64,000 nucleotides of DNA, taken from assembly GCA_002437905.1 (NCBI GenBank), contig DJRT01000025.1:17716-81715 (forward strand). The letters are read 5' to 3'. This document shows, piece after piece, positions 56,841 through 64,000 of the stretch. The translations under genes were made by a program, and so were the position numbers. Under the pieces are notes generated by a model. That model did not search any database and was not told the origin of the DNA. It was given only the letters and a program-made list of their open reading frames with translations. The DNA comes from Ruminococcaceae bacterium UBA6353. Its GTDB lineage: Bacteria > Bacillota > Clostridia > Oscillospirales > Acutalibacteraceae. Every line of letters starts with the position of its first letter. Position 1 is the stretch's first letter.

Positions 56841-57440
56841 TCAAGCCGCAGTCGATGCAGAACGCTCCGCGATCAACTGGAAAATAGGACCGCTCAGATC
56901 AGAATCGGACATTGCCGTATACAGCTTACGCAGTGCATCAAGCTGGCTTCCCGTGGCTTGCGCCTGCGCACCGTCCAACAAGGCATATCGCGGATACAGC
57001 TGCAATTGCCGCTCCAGTATAGCCGCATAGTCCGGCAGCCGCTCTGTGCACTGTGCGGTCACATCTGCCTGCAGATCCCGTAGGTATCCGCCCCAGTAAA
57101 AAAACGATGCAGCCCCCGCCGTATCAGCCAAAGAGAAAGCCTGGCCAAAGGCCGTCTGCCCGGCGGTCGTTGCCGTCTCCACGGCCTGCTGCAGATCGGC
57201 ATATCGGGCGGCGTCCGGCTGGGCGATGGTCTGCTGCAGCGCGTCATACAGCGCCTGCATAGCCGGCGCCTCTGCCGTAAACACCGCCGTGTAGCAGCTC
57301 TGCACCCGCTCGGCATACGCCCGCTGCTCCCGGCGCTCCCCAAACAGCCGCATGGCGCTGCGGTCGATCATCACCGTGAGCGCCAGCAGCGGCACCAGCC
57401 ACAGCGCTGTTTTAAGTCCCTTGCGGAGCTTTTCGTTCAT
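56841..57440 (-). CDS. Hypothetical protein with N-terminal membrane helix
   Basis: A 199-residue protein: basic start MNEKLRKGLK, one helix (TALWLVPLLALTVMI, about 12-26) and a mostly helical, Ala/Gln-rich outer region with coiled-coil character (YDALQQTIAQPDAARYADLQQAVETATTAGQ). No family recognised. GGAGGACGCCGAT precedes the ATG. It is a single-gene unit ending at the hairpin shared with the converging gene. Confidence 0.7.
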   Translation of the reverse strand: MNEKLRKGLKTALWLVPLLALTVMIDRSAMRLFGERREQRAYAERVQSCYTAVFTAEAPAMQALYDALQQTIAQPDAARYADLQQAVETATTAGQTAFGQAFSLADTAGAASFFYWGGYLRDLQADVTAQCTERLPDYAAILERQLQLYPRYALLDGAQAQATGSQLDALRKLYTAMSDSDLSGPIFQLIAERSASTAA

Positions 57441-57553
57441 ATCGGCGTCCTCCTCTTATCATAAGCATCGGTTTTCCGTGGCGCAGGTCAACCCGCAGCT
57501 GCGTGGGATATCTCACCTATTATTTTACTATATTTCCCTTAAAAGTCAATGAA

Positions 57554-57597
57554 GAAGACGGTTTCCGCCTTTACAGGCGAAAACCGTCTTCCTTTTT
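57554..57597. terminator. Hairpin downstream of bioY
   Basis: GAAGACGGTTT and AAACCGTCTTC with an inner GCCT/AGGC. The T-run is on the plus side; for bioY (minus) the tail is weaker. Confidence 0.65.
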
Positions 57598-57616
57598 GTC
57601 TAAACCAGCGGGCAGT

Positions 57617-58153
57617 CTACCCCAAAAAGCCGTGCTTCTCCAGCACGCTGCGCAGCGGCGGTATCACGCCGCAGCAGACGGCGATCTTGATCGCATCCCC
57701 TGGCAGGAACGGCACCACACACACCAGCAGGGCGCTGCCCACAGCCACCCCGGACTGCAGCACATACCACACCGTGCCCAGCGCGTACAGCGCCGCCGTG
57801 CCGGCCAGCAGCGCCAGCGCCAGCCGCCAGGGGCTGCTGCTCCGCCGCCACAGCAGGCCGGCCACCACTGCGCAGGCGATATAGCCCACGATATAGCCGC
57901 CGGTGGGGCCGGCAATGCGCTGAAACCCGCCGGCAAAGCCGGCAAACACCGGCACCCCAACCGCACCCAGCAGCACATACAGCGAGACTGCCGCCGTGCC
58001 CTCGCCCAGCCCCAGCAGACCCACAGCAAAATACACGCCCAGGCTGGCAAAGCTCAGCGGAATCGGCCCGATCGCCACCGAAAACGGCGACACAGCGCAC
58101 AGCACCGCCGCCAGCAGCGCCACACGCACCATACGGATCACATTTTTGTGCAT
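57617..58153 (-). CDS. bioY: Biotin transporter substrate-binding subunit BioY
   Basis: A 178-residue S-component of an ECF-type biotin importer with six helices. GPIPLSFASLGVYFAVGLLG and the signature RIAGPTGGYIVGYI bind biotin. No EcfA/EcfT genes are adjacent, so it either uses shared modules or works alone. It overlaps birA by 16 bases, with GGAGG inside the birA 3' end, so uptake and attachment of biotin are coupled. Confidence 0.94.
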   Translation of the reverse strand: MHKNVIRMVRVALLAAVLCAVSPFSVAIGPIPLSFASLGVYFAVGLLGLGEGTAAVSLYVLLGAVGVPVFAGFAGGFQRIAGPTGGYIVGYIACAVVAGLLWRRSSSPWRLALALLAGTAALYALGTVWYVLQSGVAVGSALLVCVVPFLPGDAIKIAVCCGVIPPLRSVLEKHGFLG

Positions 58154-58914
58154 CGGATACTAACCTCCCCGGAATGCAGCTCCACGCGTTCCCCCTCCGG
58201 GGTGCGCACAAGCAGGTGCCCTTCGTCCGTGATTTCCTCTGCCACGGCGGTAAAGGCTTCTTCCCCCCGCAGCACCGTCACCGTGCGGCCGGGCAGGAAG
58301 CTCAGCCGCCGGTATTCCGCCATCATGGCACCGTCAGCCGCCGGATACAGGTGCTCCCACTCCTCCAGCAGCGCCGCAATCAGGGCGCTGCGGTCAGCGG
58401 TGAAGCCCTCGTTCTCCAGCGTGGTGACCAGCGGCTGCAGCGACGGCGGAAAGGCGGCTGCCGCCACATTGATGCCAATTCCCAGTACACACCAGCGCAG
58501 CCGGCCATCGGCGGCCGGTTCCCCCTCCGCCAGGATGCCACACAGCTTGCGCCCGTGCAAAAACAGGTCATTGACCCACTTGATCTGCGGCTGCGCGCCG
58601 CACACCCGGTGGATGGCCCGCGTGGCCGCCACCGCCCCGCAGCAGGTAATGCGGCCGGGATCCATCCCGGCCGGCGGCCGCAGCAGCAGCGACAGATACA
58701 CCCCACCGGCCGGCGAAAAGAACGCCCGCCCCCGCCGGCCGCGGCCGGCGCTCTGCGCATTGGCCGTGACCACCGTCCCCTCCGGCACACCGGCCTGTGC
58801 CAGTGCGCGGCAGCGGGTATTGGTGGAGTCCAGCGACGGCCACACCTCCAGTGTGCGGCCGAAAACCGCCGTGTGCAGCCGGGCGCGGATGGCCTGTTCG
58901 CTGATCGTATCCAT
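58138..58914 (-). CDS. birA: Biotin-[acetyl-CoA-carboxylase] ligase
   Basis: A 258-residue class I biotin protein ligase (no N-terminal DNA-binding domain). The biotin/AMP loop GRGRRGRAFFSPAGGVYLS, KWVNDLFLHGRKLCGIL with the catalytic Lys, and GIGINV are conserved; the C-terminal small beta domain is present (TVTVLRGEEAFTAVAEEI). Lacking the HTH, it cannot repress biotin genes as E. coli BirA does. AGAGGGGGAG precedes the ATG. First gene of birA-bioY. Confidence 0.95.
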   Translation of the reverse strand: MDTISEQAIRARLHTAVFGRTLEVWPSLDSTNTRCRALAQAGVPEGTVVTANAQSAGRGRRGRAFFSPAGGVYLSLLLRPPAGMDPGRITCCGAVAATRAIHRVCGAQPQIKWVNDLFLHGRKLCGILAEGEPAADGRLRWCVLGIGINVAAAAFPPSLQPLVTTLENEGFTADRSALIAALLEEWEHLYPAADGAMMAEYRRLSFLPGRTVTVLRGEEAFTAVAEEITDEGHLLVRTPEGERVELHSGEVSIRCTKM

Positions 58915-59021
58915 TCCGCTCCCCCTCTGCTGCCGCTTTTCTCTGATTTTACCACACTTTCGGTCGCCTGTAAACCGGGGGAAAGAAAAGTTTTTGCCTT
59001 TTTCGACAGCAGCCCGTCGGT

Positions 59022-59594
59022 TTACTCCGGCTTTGTTTCCAGCTGCAGCGGATAATCGGCGATATGCGCCACCCTGAACCCATTGGCCTTATAGCGGGCA
59101 TAGTCAAAGGCCTCCAGCTCGTCAATGGCCAGCTTGTGGAATTCGTAGAAATTGTGCCACCACTCGTACCCGGTGCCAAGCGACGCGCCCAGATAGGCGT
59201 CTGCGATATCGCAGCCCATCTGCGGCGCCACATAAAAGGCGCCCATGGCCAGCACATTGACCCCATTGCCCGTGATGGCACGCAGCGCCGCCGGCACACT
59301 TTCCACCACGCCGGCATGCACATGCGGGCACTTGCTGGCCGCAATATGGATGCCCATGCCGGTGCCGCAGAACAGCAGCGCCCGCTCATATTCTCCCTCG
59401 GAGATCCGGCTGCCGACCCGCAGACCGACCCGGTGAAACATATTCTCGGTATCCTCCGGGTCGCTCTCGGCCGTAACCCCCAGATCGGCGATCGTCCACC
59501 CCTTCCGGCGCAGGTGAGCCACCACCGCCTCCTTGAGAGGATATCCGGCAAAATCTGCCCCCACAACCAGCTGCTTATCCTTGATGGTTTTCAT
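59022..59594 (-). CDS. RpiB/LacA/LacB-type sugar-phosphate isomerase
   Basis: A 190-residue enzyme of the ribose-5-phosphate isomerase B/galactose-6-phosphate isomerase superfamily. GADFAGYPLKEAVVAHL gives the start of the Rossmann-like fold, LLFCGTGMGIHIAASK is the substrate loop with the catalytic Cys, and GNGVNVLAMGAFYV follows. The C-terminal extension (YEWWHNFYEFHKLAIDELEAFDYARYK) is longer than in RpiB and marks a less-studied subgroup, so the substrate is uncertain. AGGAGGGAACCAT precedes the ATG. Divergent from an AraC-SGNH-SGNH unit. Confidence 0.85.
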   Translation of the reverse strand: MKTIKDKQLVVGADFAGYPLKEAVVAHLRRKGWTIADLGVTAESDPEDTENMFHRVGLRVGSRISEGEYERALLFCGTGMGIHIAASKCPHVHAGVVESVPAALRAITGNGVNVLAMGAFYVAPQMGCDIADAYLGASLGTGYEWWHNFYEFHKLAIDELEAFDYARYKANGFRVAHIADYPLQLETKPE

Positions 59595-59694
59595 ATGGTT
59601 CCCTCCTATATATTGGTCATCTTCATTGTACCATAGAGAACCGGGGAGAAAAATGGACACAATCGCCCTGATTATATACGAAATTGACCTGCGC

Positions 59695-59723
59695 TTGCAA
59701 AAACGACCACACTTTGGTATAGT
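59695..59723 (+). promoter_or_regulatory. Promoter of the AraC-SGNH unit
   Basis: TTGCAA (59695-59700), 17 bases, TATAGT (59718-59723), about 30 bases ahead of the AraC start. Confidence 0.7.
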
Positions 59724-59753
59724 GTGCAAGAGAGCACAGAGAGGGGTGCGGAA

Positions 59754-60587
59754 ATGGAGCACGAATGGCAGGCGCACGCCGCCTGGCAGGTGAACCCCCT
59801 ATATTACAAGGGGGAGCTGACCACCTGCGGCAGCAGCTGGCGCTTTGATAATATCCATGTCGGGTTTGATAAATTCTACTTCATCGTTGAAGGCTCCTGC
59901 ATGATCGAGATCGATGGGCACAAGCATCTGGCAAAGCCGTATCAGCTTTTTCTGCTGCCCGGCCATACTGCCCAGACCCTCTACACACTGGAAGACCAGA
60001 CGGTCAAAAAATACTGGTTCCACTGCGCCCTGCCCTGCGGGGAACAGACCCTGTCCGAGGTTCTGCATCTACCCTATTATATCGAGGTATCAGATGTGGC
60101 GTATATCCAGCAGCTTTTCTGCCGCATCCTGCAGGGAGAAAAGGAACCTGCACTGACGGCAAAGCTGCAGCAGAAGGCCGCCATCCTGGAGCTTGTAGCC
60201 TACTATGTGCAGCATTCAGGCGCCCGCAGCAGCACCGTCAGCTACGACAGCCGCATCACACAGGTTCTGGACTATATTGAGGATCACCTGACGGACGATC
60301 TGCCGCTGGACGACCTGTGCCAGCTGGTGCATTTCCAGCCAAGCTATTTCATTCGGTTCTTCAAGAGCGCCACCGGGGCGACGCCGGCCGCCTATATCCA
60401 GAGCCGCCGCGTGGCACTGGCGCAGCAGCTGCTATTGGATCAGACCCTCTCCATCCAGGATATCAGCGCCCGCTGCGGCTTCCGCAATCCGCCGTATTTC
60501 TCCCGCTGCTTCAAAAAATGGACGGGGCTTTCCCCCACCAGGTACCAAAGTCTGGCCATCAAGCGACATGTGAACACCGAACCATAA
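59754..60587 (+). CDS. AraC-family regulator
   Basis: A 277-residue regulator with a cupin sensor domain (FYFIVEGSCMIEIDGHKHLAKP, LFLLPGHTAQTLYT) and a C-terminal double HTH (LPLDDLCQLVHFQPSYFIRFFKSATGATP; IQDISARCGFRNPPYFSRCFKKWTGLSP). GAGGGG lies upstream of the ATG at 59754. Two SGNH hydrolase genes follow 12 and 18 bases apart, so it is in the same transcript, and the RpiB-type isomerase is divergent. Confidence 0.9.
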   Translation: MEHEWQAHAAWQVNPLYYKGELTTCGSSWRFDNIHVGFDKFYFIVEGSCMIEIDGHKHLAKPYQLFLLPGHTAQTLYTLEDQTVKKYWFHCALPCGEQTLSEVLHLPYYIEVSDVAYIQQLFCRILQGEKEPALTAKLQQKAAILELVAYYVQHSGARSSTVSYDSRITQVLDYIEDHLTDDLPLDDLCQLVHFQPSYFIRFFKSATGATPAAYIQSRRVALAQQLLLDQTLSIQDISARCGFRNPPYFSRCFKKWTGLSPTRYQSLAIKRHVNTEP

Positions 60588-60599
60588 GGAGAGAAGCCC

Positions 60600-61379
60600 A
60601 TGCACGATTGCTTCAACCTGCGCTTTAATATACAGAAAAGCGGCTGGGATACCCCGGAGGATCCCGCCCTGTTTGCCGGGATGTTTTCCGAGCAGCCGGA
60701 AAAGATCCGCGCCTGCCTGCAGGACTATGCAAACATCAACCGGCAGGCGCTGGAGGAAATTGCCGCCGGCCTCGACCTGCCGGCGCTGGCCGCACGCTGT
60801 GCCGGCCAGACCCTGCTGCTGATGGGGGACTCCATCACCTCGGATCGCCTCAGCTATGGCAAGATCGCCGCGCTGGCCCTGCCGGGGCGGGTGATCGACG
60901 GCGCGATCTCCGGTTCGCGCTCAGTCAATGTGGCCGCCGACCTGCCCCGCTGCCTTGCGGCACACAGGCCCACCCTCGTTTCCGTTATGATCGGCACAAA
61001 TGACGCCGTCTTCCGGGACAAGGCATGCACCGCCACCACCGTTTCCCTGCAGGAATTCCGGCGCAATCTGACCGCCATAGCCGAACAGGTGCACCAAAGC
61101 CGCGCCCGGCTGGTGCTGCACGCCGTGCCCCCGGCATTCTATGCCCGCTTTACCCAGTGCAGCCCGTATTATGCCGTTACGGAGGAGGCCAACGCCCAGT
61201 TTGCCGCCTGTGTGCGCTGCGTGGCTGCGCAGACCGGCGCGGTGTACCACGATACCCGCCCGCTTTTCCGCGGCCGGCCCCCGGAGCAGCTGTTTGAGCC
61301 GGACGGCATCCATCTGTCACCCCTGGCGCAAAAGCTGGTTGCCCGCAGCTTTCTGCAGCTATTAACCACCATTATCTGA
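60600..61379 (+). CDS. SGNH/GDSL-family hydrolase
   Basis: A 259-residue esterase-type protein without signal peptide. Block I is LLMGDSITSDR with the nucleophile Ser, block II the Gly in DGAISGSRSVN, block III SVMIGTNDAVF, and block V PDGIHLSPLAQKLVA with the catalytic Asp and His. The N-terminal 65 residues (MHDCFNLRFNIQKSGWDTPED...) are an extra helical segment. Such enzymes commonly remove acetyl groups from sugars. AAGGAGAGAAGCCC precedes the ATG. Confidence 0.88.
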   Translation: MHDCFNLRFNIQKSGWDTPEDPALFAGMFSEQPEKIRACLQDYANINRQALEEIAAGLDLPALAARCAGQTLLLMGDSITSDRLSYGKIAALALPGRVIDGAISGSRSVNVAADLPRCLAAHRPTLVSVMIGTNDAVFRDKACTATTVSLQEFRRNLTAIAEQVHQSRARLVLHAVPPAFYARFTQCSPYYAVTEEANAQFAACVRCVAAQTGAVYHDTRPLFRGRPPEQLFEPDGIHLSPLAQKLVARSFLQLLTTII

Positions 61380-61397
61380 ACAAGGAGGAGTCTATCC

Positions 61398-62123
61398 ATG
61401 GAGATCATGCAAAAAATCGCGAAAAAAGCCGCCGACCTGTACGGCGAGAAAAGCCCGACCATCGCCTTTTTGGGGGACAGCGTTACCCAGGGCTGCTTTG
61501 AGCTGTACACCAAAACCAACGGTGATATGGAAACGGTTTTTGACCGTTCCTCTACCTATGCGCAGTACCTGTCCGATATTCTGGCACAGCTTTTCCCCAA
61601 TGTACCGGTCAATATCGTCAATGCCGGCATCAGCGGCGACCGGGCGCCCAGCGGCGCCGACCGGCTGGAGCGTGATGTGCTGGCGCACCGGCCGGATCTG
61701 ACCGTGGTATGCTACGGGCTGAACGACAGCACCTGGGGGATGCACAGTCTTCCGCTCTACACCGCCGGACTGGAACGCATCTTCAAGGCACTGCAACAGG
61801 CGGGCAGCGAGTGCATCTTCATGACCCCCAATATGATGAACCCTACCATCAGCTGCCATGTGCACAATACCCCCTTTGAGACAGTGGCCAAAACCACCAT
61901 GGATGTGCAGAACAGCGGCACCCTGACCAACTATCTGGAGGCCGGCAAGCAGGTGGCCGCCGCCTGTGGTGTGCGGGTATGTGATGTGTACGCCAAATGG
62001 CAGCTTCTGGCGGCCAACGGCGTGGATGTGAGTGAGCTGCTGGCCAACCACATCAATCACCCCACCCGGTACATGAACCGGCTGTTCGCCTATTCCCTGA
62101 TGGAGACCCTGCTGCAGCCGTAA
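61398..62123 (+). CDS. SGNH/GDSL-family hydrolase
   Basis: A 241-residue protein without signal peptide, second of a pair. IAFLGDSVTQGCF carries the nucleophile, NAGISGDRAPSGADRLERDVL is block II, VVCYGLNDSTWGM block III, and the C-terminal NHINHPTRYMNRLFA supplies His where the usual DxxH is less exact. It is closer to the rhamnogalacturonan-acetylesterase-like SGNH group than its neighbour, from which it differs strongly. AAGGAGGAG precedes the ATG. A role in deacetylating an imported glycan is inferred from context. Confidence 0.85.
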   Translation: MEIMQKIAKKAADLYGEKSPTIAFLGDSVTQGCFELYTKTNGDMETVFDRSSTYAQYLSDILAQLFPNVPVNIVNAGISGDRAPSGADRLERDVLAHRPDLTVVCYGLNDSTWGMHSLPLYTAGLERIFKALQQAGSECIFMTPNMMNPTISCHVHNTPFETVAKTTMDVQNSGTLTNYLEAGKQVAAACGVRVCDVYAKWQLLAANGVDVSELLANHINHPTRYMNRLFAYSLMETLLQP

Positions 62124-62139
62124 GGCCCCAGCCCCCAAA

Positions 62140-62173
62140 AAGCGACAGGACGCACGGCCTCCTGCCGCTTTTT
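62140..62173 (+). terminator. Terminator of the SGNH pair
   Basis: AGCGACAGGA pairs with TCCTGCCGCT (one mismatch), then five T. Confidence 0.7.
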
Positions 62174-62176
62174 CTG

Positions 62177-62205
62177 TTGCAAAGCGGGCCAATATCGGCT
62201 ATACT
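62177..62205 (+). promoter_or_regulatory. Promoter of the GH13 gene
   Basis: TTGCAA (62177-62182), 17 bases, TATACT (62200-62205). Confidence 0.75.
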
Positions 62206-62244
62206 ACCCATGTAGGGTTTTTCTCAGGAAAGGAGCGCCGGTGT

Positions 62245-64000
62245 ATGTCCGCATTTTTCGATTCCCGCAGCCTTGCCCACCGCAGCCCATTCGGAGCGGT
62301 GGAGGAGGGCACCGAGGTGCTGCTGCGCATCCGTATGCCCCGCAGCTGGGGCTGCAGCGGCGCGCAGCTGCTGATTGAGCCGGACGGCCGGCCGCGGGAA
62401 CAGTGGGGCATGTTCTGGGCCGGCATGGACGGCGACGAGCATGAGTGGTGGGATATCCGCTATACCCCCACCGCCCCCGGCGTATATTGGTACGGCTTTC
62501 AGGTCACGCTGGCGCTGGGCACCGGCTGGCTTGTCCGCCGCAGCGACGGCACCGCCGGCTATTCTTACGAAAGCCCAGGCCCCTTCTGGCAGCTGACCTG
62601 CTACGAAAAGGGTTTCACCACCCCGGACTGGCTGGCCGGCGGCGTGCTGTACCAGATATTCCCCGACCGCTTTGCCGCCAGCGGCAGCCAAAAGGCCGGC
62701 GTACCCACCGACCGCGTGCTGCACACCAGCTGGGACGAGCCGCCCCACTGGCAGCCGGACGCCCAGGGACGCATCCGCAACAACGACTATGCCGGCGGCG
62801 ACCTGGACGGCATCACGCAGAAGCTGCCGTACCTTGCCGGACTGGGGGTCACCTGCCTGTATCTCAATCCCATTTTCGAAGCCCATTCCAACCACCGCTA
62901 TGATACGGCGGACTATACCCACATCGACCCGCTGCTGGGGGACGAGGCGGCGCTGCGCCGGCTCACCGCCGAGGCCGCCCGTCACGGCATCCGCGTGCTG
63001 CTGGACGGCGTATTCAGCCACACCGGCGCCGACAGCGTCTATTTCAACCGCGAGGGACGCTATCCGCCGGTCGGTGCCTACAATACCCCCGCCTCCCCCT
63101 ATGCCGACTGGTATGAATTCAAGTGCTGGCCGCAGGAATACCGCTCCTGGTGGGGCTTTGACACCCTGCCGGAGGTGCGGGAGCTTTCTCCGGATTTTCT
63201 TGCCTACATCACCGGCGAACAGGGCGTGACCGCCCACTGGCTGCGGGAGGGTGCCGCCGGCTGGCGGCTGGATGTGGCGGACGAGCTGCCGGACGCCTTT
63301 CTGGAGGCGCTGCGCAGCCGGGTGAAGGCCACCGACCCCGACGCCCTGGTGCTGGGCGAGGTCTGGGAAGACGCCAGCAACAAGGAGAGCTACGGCCACC
63401 GCCGCCGCTACCTTCTGGGGCGGCAGCTGGACAGCGTGATGAACTATCCCTTCCGGCAGGCGATCCTGCTGTTCCTCACCCAGGGGGGACGGCAGAGCTT
63501 TTTTGACCATGTGCTGAGCATTGTGGAAAACTATCCGCCGCAGGTGCTGCGCCTGCTGATGAACCACATCGGCACCCACGACACCGAACGCGCCCTGACG
63601 CTGCTGGGCGGAGAGCCATACCGCGGCCGCGGCCGCAGCTGGCAGGCGCAGCAGCGCATGACGCCGGAGCAGCGCACGCTGGGGCTGCAGCGGCTGCGGC
63701 TGGCCACGCTGCTGCAGTTTGCACTGCCGGGCGTACCCTGCATCTATTACGGCGATGAGGCCGGCATGGAGGGGTACAAGGATCCCTTCAACCGCGGCAG
63801 CTACCCCTGGGGAAACGAAGACACGGCTCTGCTGGACTGGTACCGGCAGCTGGGCGCCGCCCGCCGGGGCTGCCCGGCACTGGCGCAGGGCGATCTGCAG
63901 CCGGTCGGCTCCGGCGAAGAGGTGGTCTGCTTTACCCGCTGCGGCAATGGGCACACACTGCTGTGCGCTGTCAACCGCGGACAGCAGCTGCACACCGTGC
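62245..64000 (+). CDS. GH13 alpha-amylase/neopullulanase-type enzyme, C-terminus cut by window edge
   Basis: At least 585 residues, no signal peptide. An N-terminal immunoglobulin-like CBM34/48-type domain (about 1-115) precedes the barrel. Conserved regions are GGVLYQIFPDRFAA, GVTCLYLNPIFEAHSNHRYDTADY, LLDGVFSHTGADS, WRLDVADELP with nucleophile Asp343, LGEVWED with acid/base Glu372 and NHIGTHDTERAL with Asp446. The pattern is that of neopullulanase/cyclomaltodextrinase enzymes acting on alpha-1,4 (and 1,6) glucans inside the cell. AAAGGAG precedes the ATG. The reading frame is open to the window end, where a C-terminal beta domain has begun. Confidence 0.93.
   Translation, partial: MSAFFDSRSLAHRSPFGAVEEGTEVLLRIRMPRSWGCSGAQLLIEPDGRPREQWGMFWAGMDGDEHEWWDIRYTPTAPGVYWYGFQVTLALGTGWLVRRSDGTAGYSYESPGPFWQLTCYEKGFTTPDWLAGGVLYQIFPDRFAASGSQKAGVPTDRVLHTSWDEPPHWQPDAQGRIRNNDYAGGDLDGITQKLPYLAGLGVTCLYLNPIFEAHSNHRYDTADYTHIDPLLGDEAALRRLTAEAARHGIRVLLDGVFSHTGADSVYFNREGRYPPVGAYNTPASPYADWYEFKCWPQEYRSWWGFDTLPEVRELSPDFLAYITGEQGVTAHWLREGAAGWRLDVADELPDAFLEALRSRVKATDPDALVLGEVWEDASNKESYGHRRRYLLGRQLDSVMNYPFRQAILLFLTQGGRQSFFDHVLSIVENYPPQVLRLLMNHIGTHDTERALTLLGGEPYRGRGRSWQAQQRMTPEQRTLGLQRLRLATLLQFALPGVPCIYYGDEAGMEGYKDPFNRGSYPWGNEDTALLDWYRQLGAARRGCPALAQGDLQPVGSGEEVVCFTRCGNGHTLLCAVNRGQQLHTV

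Noticed and set aside
1..64000. CRISPR arrays, rRNA genes, insertion sequences and complete prophage
   Set aside because: No regularly spaced short repeats, no rRNA-like segment, no transposase or phage structural gene was found; the repeats seen are protein-module or palindromic elements.

Overview
The window reads as chromosomal DNA from a GC-rich gut-type member of the Clostridia, probably Oscillospiraceae/Ruminococcaceae. This rests on strong AGGAGG-type ribosome sites, TTGACA/TATAAT promoters, a perfect CIRCE element, KtrAB, YitT, DtxR- and PocR/AraC-type regulators, anaerobic NrdG, and a heavy load of plant- and host-glycan enzymes. The family assignment is inference; no rRNA gene is present. 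The three tRNAs (Arg-CCT, Thr-CGT, Pro-CGG) all have C in the wobble position, as expected for a GC-rich genome.

Layout. 1-2.5 kb: a collagen-like protein cut by the window edge, a zinc-ribbon membrane protein divergent from a small XRE regulator with a long palindromic operator, tRNA-Arg and a second zinc-ribbon membrane protein. 2.5-13 kb (minus strand): a secreted glycan-binding operon with a 763-residue secreted protein, a 38-residue peptide, a 1333-residue membrane-anchored protein built from carbohydrate-binding-like repeats, a 913-residue GH16 lipoprotein and an aldo/keto reductase. 13.3-23.1 kb: a PocR-AraC regulator, then a plus-strand sugar operon (FucI/AraA-type isomerase, FGGY kinase, DUF4432 epimerase-like protein, class II aldolase, GH36 alpha-galactosidase, ADP-ribosylglycohydrolase-fold protein). 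A shared 19-bp motif links the regulator/sugar-operon promoter region to the promoter of the surface operon.

23-34 kb: a copper ATPase with a fused, possibly separately translated copper chaperone; YhcH and a DtxR/MntR regulator; a ThuA protein; an operon of ECF sigma factor, membrane protein, serpin lipoprotein and small membrane protein; rhaA; nrdG-dut; and a LiaF-like protein. 34-43.4 kb: an amidase, then a six-gene minus-strand run aroK-ktrA-ktrB-uvrC-comM-Ca2+ ATPase (transcribed from the ATPase towards aroK). 43.5-49 kb: CIRCE-controlled htpG, a TauE exporter with its MarR regulator, manA, a GNAT acetyltransferase, tRNA-Thr and tRNA-Pro.

49-53 kb is a more AT-rich patch with a small membrane protein, a MATE exporter preceded by a promoter-hairpin-gene arrangement that looks like an attenuator, and a GH20 hexosaminidase. 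53-64 kb: YitT, an AraC regulator divergent from a glutaminase-like protein, a small membrane protein, bioY-birA, an RpiB-type isomerase divergent from an AraC regulator with two SGNH hydrolases, and a GH13 enzyme cut by the right edge. The window is a mosaic of housekeeping operons and several self-contained sugar or cell-envelope modules, each with its own one-component regulator.
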